Notes under the pieces: model-generated
The model's database searches: none
Seen by the model: only the letters and a program-made list of their open reading frames with translations
What the model was told of the DNA's origin: nothing
Shown here: piece after piece, positions 57,470 to 64,000 of the stretch
Layout of the letters: each line of letters starts with the position of its first letter
How positions within the stretch are numbered: position 1 is the stretch's first letter
Translations under genes and position numbers: made by a program
DNA from: Fomes fomentarius
Lineage: Eukaryota > Basidiomycota > Agaricomycetes > Polyporales > Polyporaceae
NCBI GenBank assembly: GCA_022606135.1
Contig: JABYQN010000013.1
Coordinates: 496,001 to 560,000, forward strand
Direction: 5' to 3'
Length of the DNA: 64,000 bases

Positions 57470-60400
57470 TCAAGATGCAATGGAAACAAGACCGATCTCA
57501 TCAACGAACTTTGCCAAAATGGAATAAGGTATGTTCTTTGTGAGAGAATCAGCCAACTGATCCGCAGTTGCAACATAGAAGATCTCGACAGAGCCAGACT
57601 CCACTTGTTCACGAATGAAGTGGTAGCGAATCTCTATGTGCTTGGTACGCCGGTCGACTACTGGATTGACTGACAGGAAAATCGAACCCTGGTTGTCTAG
57701 ACACATGGGTGTCGGCCTGGTCAAATCATCACCAAGTTCATCGCCGAACGTCCTCAGCCAGATCAACTGACGACAGGTATCAGAGGCCGCTTTATATTCC
57801 GCCTCAGTAGAGGAGAGCGAAATGGTAGGCTGACGCCTCGAAGCCCACGATATAGCACCACCTGCCATCAAGAAGACGAAGCCAGAGGTAGAATGCCGAT
57901 CATCACGGTCTTCGGCCCAATCTGAATCCGAATAGGAAATCAGACCGTCATTAGACGCTCCCTTGTAGCGCAAGCGATACGCCTTTGTCCCTTGAAGGTA
58001 ACGCAGGACATACTTCGCATAACTCATGTGCGCTTCAGAGGGATTGGCATTGTACTTCGATAACCGTGTGACAGCGAAGGAGATATCAGGACGCGTTCCG
58101 AGCATGGCGTACAAAAGACTGCCAATGAGACTCTGGTAGCGTTGCCTGAACTGATCGGAAGCTGGTTCGTCGGCACTTGCCAAGACAGCACCAGCAGGAA
58201 GGGGTGTACGTGAGGGTTTACAGTCAGCCATCTGAAAGCGCTCGAGAACAGACTGGATGTACTCTTCCTGGTCGATGTCGATCATACGAGTGGATCGATC
58301 ACGAGTGATGCGAAGACCAAGGAAGCGCTGTACAGATCCCAAGTCCGTCATCTTGTACTGCTTAGAAAGCGAACGCTTGACTTGTTTGATGTGACTAGAC
58401 TGATCGCCCATCAGAAGTAAATCGTCGACATAAAGAACGACAATCGTGACGTGATCCCCCCTTGTCGCCGATACACGTAGATCCCAGCATCAGAATATGT
58501 CCGTGTAAATCCCAGATCTAGAAGCGATTGATGGATTTTCGCATTCCACTGACGCGACGCCTGCTTAAGACCATAGATAGCCTTTTTGAGTAGACAGACG
58601 TGATCTTCCTTCCCAGGAACGACCCAGCCTTCCGGCTGTTCCATATAAATCTCCTCATCTAGATCACCATTCAGGAATGCGGTTTTGACATCCATTGACT
58701 CGATGTCCCAGTCCTCAAGCGCTGCATGCGCGAGTAAATACCGGATAGACTCAAACCGCGCCACTGGAGAGAACGTCTCATGGTAGTCTTCTCCCCACAC
58801 CTGAGTGAAACCCTTTGCAACCAGACGAGCCTTGTACCGCCCATCATGTTTGATGTCATAGACCCAGCGGTTAGAGACAACATGCCGGCCCTTGGGACGA
58901 GGAACGAGAACCCAAGTTTTATTCTCCATAAGCGACTCAAACTCCGACTTCTCAGCTCCGCGCCATTTCCCAGCATCAGGTGAGCGCATGGCTTCCTTAT
59001 GCGACTGAGGTAAGCCAGCTTTATACTGAGCAGCAGCTAGAAAAGCGAGTATCGTCTCCGCTTCACGCAGATTGCCATCCTTGTCGATCTGATTATCAGC
59101 ACGTGCAGGATCGTCATACACGTTGTTATCAGTCCTGTCCTTGTGGGGAATACCAGCTTTTTCGCGACGAGGACGGTCACGAGCAATGCTTGGTTCATTA
59201 GCTCCCACTGGAGGGTGACGACCACGTTTGTGAGGAGGACGAGGAGGAACGACAGGAGGCGGCGTAGGAGGACGTTGCGGAGGAGGAGGAGGCTCAGCAG
59301 GAGCTTCTGCAGGAGGAGCGGGATCAGCATCCGCTGGAGGGTCAGGTTGTGGTGGTTCGAAGAGGTTGGGAGGAATGAAAGGAATTGCATCATTGGGATC
59401 GACCGAATCAGAGTCATCGTTCGAGGAATCATCCGATTGATCATCTGAGAACGGACTGTCGTCCGGGGTAGAAGGACGGTTGCCAGGTAAGTTACGAGCA
59501 GGGAAAGACTCTTCATCAAATGTTGCATCGCGGGACACGACGATAGAGCGGTTGGCTGGATTCCAAAACCTATACCCCTTGGAACCAGACTCATACCCGA
59601 CGAAGATCATCTCGACAGCCTTCTTGTCGAGTTTCCCTTCGCGCTTTGCCTTCTGCACGTGGACAAAAGCTTTGCACCCAAACACTCTGAAGTAAGAGAC
59701 GTCCGGAACGGTACCATCCCAAACAGTGATGGGGCACGACCACTTGTGTCGTCGCATAGGTTGACGATTGTAGATATGAACGGCTGCGTCAAGAGCGAGT
59801 TGCCAGAAACCATGACTAAGGCCTGCTTGGTGGAGCATGGACAGAGCCTTTTCAGTAATAGTACGATTCCAGCGCTCAGCACGTCCATTCTGTTGAGGCG
59901 AACCCGGTAGAGTCTTCTGGTGCTCGATACCGTGCGAACGAAGAAGTGTAGAGAACTCGTCTGATGTGTATTCCCCCCTCGATCTGAGCGGATCGATTTG
60001 ATCTTCTTGCCGGTCTGGTTCTCAGCCCATGCCTTATAGTCTTTGAACGCTTGGATCGCGTCAGACTTGTGTTTAAGGAAGTAAGCACGAGCGAGACCAG
60101 AATAGTCATCAATGAAACCGGTGAAGTATTTCCAACCTCCGATAGCCTGAGTGCGCATCGGTCCGTCGAGGTCCGTATGGACTCGCTCGAGAACTTCAGT
60201 AGCGCGCTTCTCAGAAGGTGGAAAGGGGTTACGAGTGGATTTGCCAAAAGCACATCCATCACACGGTTCTTCGTCTGCAGGATCAACAGCATCAACCCCC
60301 TTAGTATGCTTAGGAAGGTTGCGCAGAACGTCCTTGCCCGCATGACCAAAGCGACGGTGCCAGGTCTTGAACTTACGGACATTGAGATGGACGCGCTTGC

Positions 60401-61742
60401 TGTTGTGAAGCTCAATAATTGTCCAATAACAATTAGACGAAGGGTTGTATCGCGCCTCCAGGATCTTACGACCCTTGATATGAATCGTCGAACCATATTT
60501 GACAGCGCCGTCAGGCAGCTTGTCGAAAATGCACATGCGCCCATCCCCTTGAAAGAGGGAGTAACCATTGCGCTCAATGGAGCCAGTCAAGAAGATGTGA
60601 CCGATGGTGCCTGGTATGTAGTAGACGTGGTTCAGAGTAATTGCTACCTTCTGACCGTCTAACCAAGTTTCTCCAGACAGAGTTCCTTCCCCAAGTGCCT
60701 GAATGACGCTGCTATCACCTTGTCCAGCAGTGTTAAACAGTACAGGCGTATCGAAGGGTTGGTACTCAATGAACTCAGAGAGATCACCAGTGATATGTTG
60801 AGAGGCTCCAGAGTCCATCAGCCATGCAGTCCAGTTCACACTGTTCGAGGCCATAGCCTCATCGTAGAAAGAAGCAGCGATGTTAGACGAACCGGCTACA
60901 AGTACAGATGATACAGACTCGGTAGTGACGTGCGCATGGTTATGAGAAGTGTCCTTATTCTTCCCCTTGTCCTTATCCTTGTCTTTGTCCTTCCCTTTAC
61001 CCTTGCCCTTGCCTTTGGGACGCTTCTCAGGGTACTTCTGATAGCAGTTGGACTCGTGATGAGAGCCACTCCCGCAATGAGAGCAGGGACCCTTGGGCTT
61101 CGGCTTGGTCTGGGAGACCTTGTTCGCAGACTGGCCGTTCTTGCGCATGGATTCCTCAGCTAAGGTCTTCGACTGGATGTCGTCGAGAGTGACCTTGTCG
61201 AGGTCTGTGGTCGCCATAAGCGCAGAAACCATGGACCGGTACGACTCCGGGATCTTGGACATCAAGAGAAGGGCTTGCATGTTGTCAGAGAGCGTGACGC
61301 CGTTGCTACTAATTTCGCGCAGGCGTGTGATTAGACGCATCATCTGATCCTGAAGGGGCTTCTGTTCGTTCATCCGAGGCTCAGCAACGAGTGACTCGAA
61401 CAAACCCCAGACGTGGGCACTGTTAGGCTTGCCAAACTTGTTCTGTAACGCTTCCCAGGACTCAGCAGCAGTCATGTCCCTGGGTTGTCCACCCGAGACA
61501 GGAATCTGAGTGTCCAGAACGTAGTGAAAGTTTGGTGCGACACGCATGTACATCATGCCGCGAGCTTGCCCATCAAGTTTATCCCACTTGTCCTTGGCAG
61601 CTTGCTCAGTAGGACGAGTAGCGCCTTTGACAACACTCCAACAGTCCATGAATATGAAATAGCCCTTCATCTTGGCAGACCAGTCGTTGTACTGATTTGC
61701 CGAAGAGAGGACAGGGATAGAGTCGACTTTGATATCTCCCAT
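57470..61742 (-). CDS. gag-pol polyprotein of element C (same two G6-run frame breaks)
   Basis: Starts MGDIKVDSIPVLSSANQYNDW at 61742 and has the same domain order as A: zinc knuckle CSHCGSGSHHESNC, protease DSGASQHIT, integrase, reverse transcriptase and RNase H, ending at 57470. Frame breaks lie at the same places: 59973-59978 (integrase, C6 on the plus strand) and 58456-58461 (before YVDD). Small differences from A include FLTGS for FSTGS, VKYGS for VKHGS and KYFTG for KYFAG. It may supply, or share a source with, element A. Confidence 0.9.
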
Positions 61743-62775
61743 GATGGATAAGAGGTATTGGGGAGAGTCGAGATATTCCTCCTTGAAGTCTAGAGTGAAT
61801 GTGATAGGCGCGACAGGGGGCGCAGTGACGATAGGAGGAGGAAGGTAGACTGGAGGAAGAGGACTTGAATCGACAGGAGGGGAGTTTCCGAAGAGCGATC
61901 GGAGATAGAAATTAGGACGAGATGAGGAGGGCTGTGCGTGAGTTTCTTCCTGAAGATAGGGAAGAGGAACTCCGTGTTGTGGGTCGGTGTCCTGCTGCCA
62001 AGTTACTGGATATGCCCAGTGGAAGGTCGGTTCGTACGGAAGAGGGAGTTGATTGTAGCGATTGGGACAGAGCTGTACGTCGCACTGGTCCCACTCCTGC
62101 TCTCCGTCGTCGTAGACGTAGTGATAACGATCGACCTGATTGTCTAGATCAAAGAGATGGGGCTGTTCCGAGCAATCAAATGCTGATGCAGTAGAATGAT
62201 GTTCTGCAAGTTCAGCGTTGACTTCAGCTTCAGAGTCGGAGCTGAGCTGAGGACTATTGGCAGTAGTAGGCGGCTCCAGTACGATGGTTCAGAGAAAAAC
62301 GCGATGATTGACTTGCCACGTGCGAGATCTGGTAGAGAGGAACACCTATTGAGGTGAGCCAGAAGGTCAGGAAGCCGATATTCCCAACAATCCAGATAGA
62401 AGTCGCCAACTGTGCCCAAGAAAAGCTATACGAGTCTAGGTATCAAAAAGAGTATAGTAAGGAGGGTCCGAACGGTTGTCCTCCGGTCCAAAGGTGATAA
62501 CCACCCCGGCTACAACAGCTGGCGGGCGCAAGTGCGTGGCCTGGCTGAGGATACTTGAAAACCCGTGTGCCGCGAAAGCACCAAAGGTTGTACAGAGATA
62601 CTAGATAGCGACTACTAAAAAGCGCTCAGGGCTGCGTCACGAGCGCAGTAAAGTCCCCCTGGCAGCAGTGTCGGAGGGCACAGTCAAGAGTTAGGGAAAG
62701 TGGAGGAGAGTGCACGGGCAGAGAGTCGACGAACAGAGTTTGCGCGCAGAGTGTCGACAGAGGAGCAACTGATTA
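61743..62775 (-). other. Leader of element C with the same gag-continuous open frame
   Basis: Mirror of the A leader. The acidic/proline-rich open frame upstream of the gag ATG is also present here, with only scattered base differences from A. Confidence 0.45.
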
Positions 62776-62794
62776 GAGCGCAGGGCTCATAACC
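62776..62794 (-). other. Primer-binding site of element C, initiator tRNA-Met anticodon arm
   Basis: On the plus strand GAGCGCAGGGCTCATAACC reads as the tRNA strand itself. On the element strand it is the complement, directly after the LTR, identical to A. Confidence 0.8.
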
Positions 62795-63346
62795 TGATGA
62801 ACTCTGAACCTGTAAGGCGAGGAGCGACTGTAAGTCACAACAAGAGAGATCTTCAGTCAGTGAGCGAACGACTATATTGCATAGTGAAGTACCTGTAAGT
62901 CACAACAAGAGAGACTACAAGTACTAAGTCAGTAAAAAGTAGTAGAGCATATGTATGTAAGGGACTTACTCTTCAGTCAGTGAGCGAACGACTGAAGAGC
63001 AGAGGTGAAGAAGGGACTGCTTATATACATGAGGGATGAGTCCATGAGTCAGCGAATAAAGCAGTCACATGTAGCCATAAGACGATGAGTCAGAGTCCGT
63101 ATCGGCGTATGAGTCAGATACAGTCATAGCATGAGTCAGACATAAGGTCTAGAAGAGTCTGGTGCAGTGTAGAACGCACTGGTACGCACAGGAATGCACA
63201 GTAACCATATGGTCATGGGAAAGTACAGTAGGAGAACAAAGAAAACCATAAATGGTAAGTAGGAACACAGCCTATCTAATCATATGACCATAAACAAGTG
63301 TACACAACTCCGGTCCGAGCACAGCCGGTAGTCCAGAAGTTCAACA
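62795..63346 (-). repeat. 5' LTR of element C (552 bp)
   Basis: Same length as the other LTR with one mismatch seen. It ends TTCAACA before the GAATG target duplication. Confidence 0.9.
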
Positions 63347-63351
63347 GAATG
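63347..63351. repeat. Right target-site duplication of element C (GAATG)
   Basis: Matches 56902-56906. Removing one copy together with C rejoins the element-B reading frame across ...EHSRSF and IYQGQYF. Confidence 0.92.
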
Positions 63352-63670
63352 AACGTGAATGCTCTATCACACCTGTTGAGAGCAGATGAGCATCTCCTAC
63401 TGCTGGGACATAGCAGACATTATGGAGAGTGATGTTTACTCGTCGTCCATCAACCATGGTGTATCCCTTGATGATTCCTTCACCGAGTCCTTCAATGCGG
63501 CCAGAGTCACCAGACTGAGCCGTTCTGAAAAATTTTGGCTCATCATACTTCTGGTATTCAGTGAAGTCTTCGAAGCAACACTGCAAAACCATAAGCCTTT
63601 CCTCGTGGACAGAATGTGTGGGAAATGAACCGCATATGGAAACCATTGCGATGCTTCTTCTCCCTCGCAA

Positions 63671-64000
63671 AATCTTGGGTCTTTGCTGCCCTTAGTCAGC
63701 TTGTATATATGCAATCTATCTCCACCCCATTGATAAGTGATGAATCAACCTTTTGCCATGTCCCTGTCTACTGCCATCAGTTAACTTAGGATTCGTGGTT
63801 CTTTCTATAACTTCATCACTGGCTATGTGTATAATTAGCCAGCAATTCACATATTCCTTCCAAACCCCATAGTTCACTATTTTGTGTCGAAGGAAGTGAG
63901 ACTGTTATCAAGTATTTCACACTGGATACCTCTGATAAGATGTGTGTGCATCTCCTCCCTGTCAAAATCACATCTTCATGTGGAAGACAAACAATGACAA
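63671..64000 (-). other. Degenerate 5' part of element B
   Basis: Minus-strand sequence upstream of the recognisable pol piece has frequent stops in all frames and no clear zinc knuckle or protease. It is AT-richer than the host genes. I see nothing further in it. Confidence 0.35.

Larger units (their letters stand above)
56907..63346 (-). mobile_element. Copia LTR retrotransposon C, full length, nested in element B
   Basis: 6.44-kb element with two 552-bp LTRs (56907-57458 and 62795-63346). By eye they differ at one base (C versus T in AGAGTCCGG/AGAGTCTGG). Both ends carry the GAATG target duplication. It reads on the minus strand and is a near-identical relative of A; for example the gag-pol proteins differ at only a few positions. 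The low LTR divergence points to a recent insertion. Confidence 0.95.
53864..63670 (-). pseudogene. pol gene of element B (broken, split by element C)
   Basis: Right piece (63347 to about 63600) encodes FTEYQKYDEPKFFRTAQSGDSGRIEGLGEGII and NVCYVPAVGDAHLLSTGVIEHSRSF; its protease active site is not recognisable. Left piece (54766-56880) encodes the GAG-pre-integrase region (HRRWGHPGKEAVHCLPD...CNGCAKGK), integrase (HMDVAGPIG, FVDDCSGLGRVYCLKRKS, RSDRGREYM, SPQQNGCAERF) and the first part of reverse transcriptase. A G8 run (54813-54820) shifts the frame just before YVDD, and a TGA at 54479-54481 interrupts the next block before the RNase H part ends at 53864. Nested insertion, frameshift and stop make B inactive. 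Confidence 0.85.
53204..64000 (-). mobile_element. Older copia retrotransposon B, interrupted by element C and running off the right edge
   Basis: Its 3' LTR is 53204-53798; RNase H, reverse transcriptase and integrase sequences follow up to 56906. The element then resumes at 63347 after the insertion of C and continues toward gag. Protein similarity to A and C is clear but distant, so it is a separate family. The coding region has an in-frame TGA and a frame break at a G8 run, and the far 5' part (from about 63600 on) is degenerate. Confidence 0.85.

Noticed and set aside
63436..63714. Separate 92-codon gene at the right edge
   Set aside because: It overlaps the element-B pol piece in another frame.

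Overview
This window reads as a gene-dense nuclear segment of a filamentous basidiomycete, probably an Agaricomycete. Genes carry many short introns (about 50-60 nt, GT...AG), intergenic gaps are tight, several gene pairs diverge from spacers under 250 bp, and the proteins are typical Dikarya housekeeping proteins with long Ser/Pro-rich disordered tails. No bacterial features, rRNA, tRNA or CRISPR arrays were seen.

Left and middle (1-45.4 kb): two tandem TMEM135-like membrane proteins (the first cut by the window edge); a small one-TM protein; a Whi3/Scw1-type RNA-binding protein; PPP4R3/Psy2 (PP4 phosphatase regulatory subunit) divergent from an EVE-domain (THYN1-like) protein; an acyl-protein thioesterase divergent from the tRNA m1G9 methyltransferase Trm10; an NDUFAF5-like complex I assembly methyltransferase divergent from a large C2H2 zinc-finger protein; a conserved protein of unknown function with an 847-nt intron and a 12-nt microexon; RNA polymerase I subunit RPA135 divergent from a Nup98/Nup116-type FG nucleoporin; a coiled-coil Pro-rich protein; and a broken class V-like chitin synthase lacking its catalytic domain.

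Right (46.0-64.0 kb): a Ty1/copia cluster. Copy A (46030-52331, plus strand) and copy C (56907-63346, minus strand) belong to the same young family, with 5-bp target duplications and near-identical coding regions. C is inserted inside the pol gene of an older, divergent, minus-strand copia element B, which runs off the right edge. The primer-binding site of A and C matches the anticodon arm of initiator tRNA-Met, not the tRNA 3' end, which is the half-tRNA priming arrangement known from Drosophila copia.

A recurring oddity is single-base frame breaks at G/C runs: in the Whi3-like gene (G5), the coiled-coil gene (C5), and twice in both young copia copies (G6), with a G8 at the matching reverse-transcriptase site in B. 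The chitin synthase fragment also has a one-base break. This may be systematic homopolymer miscalling in the assembly; real slippage at the copia sites is the more interesting alternative.
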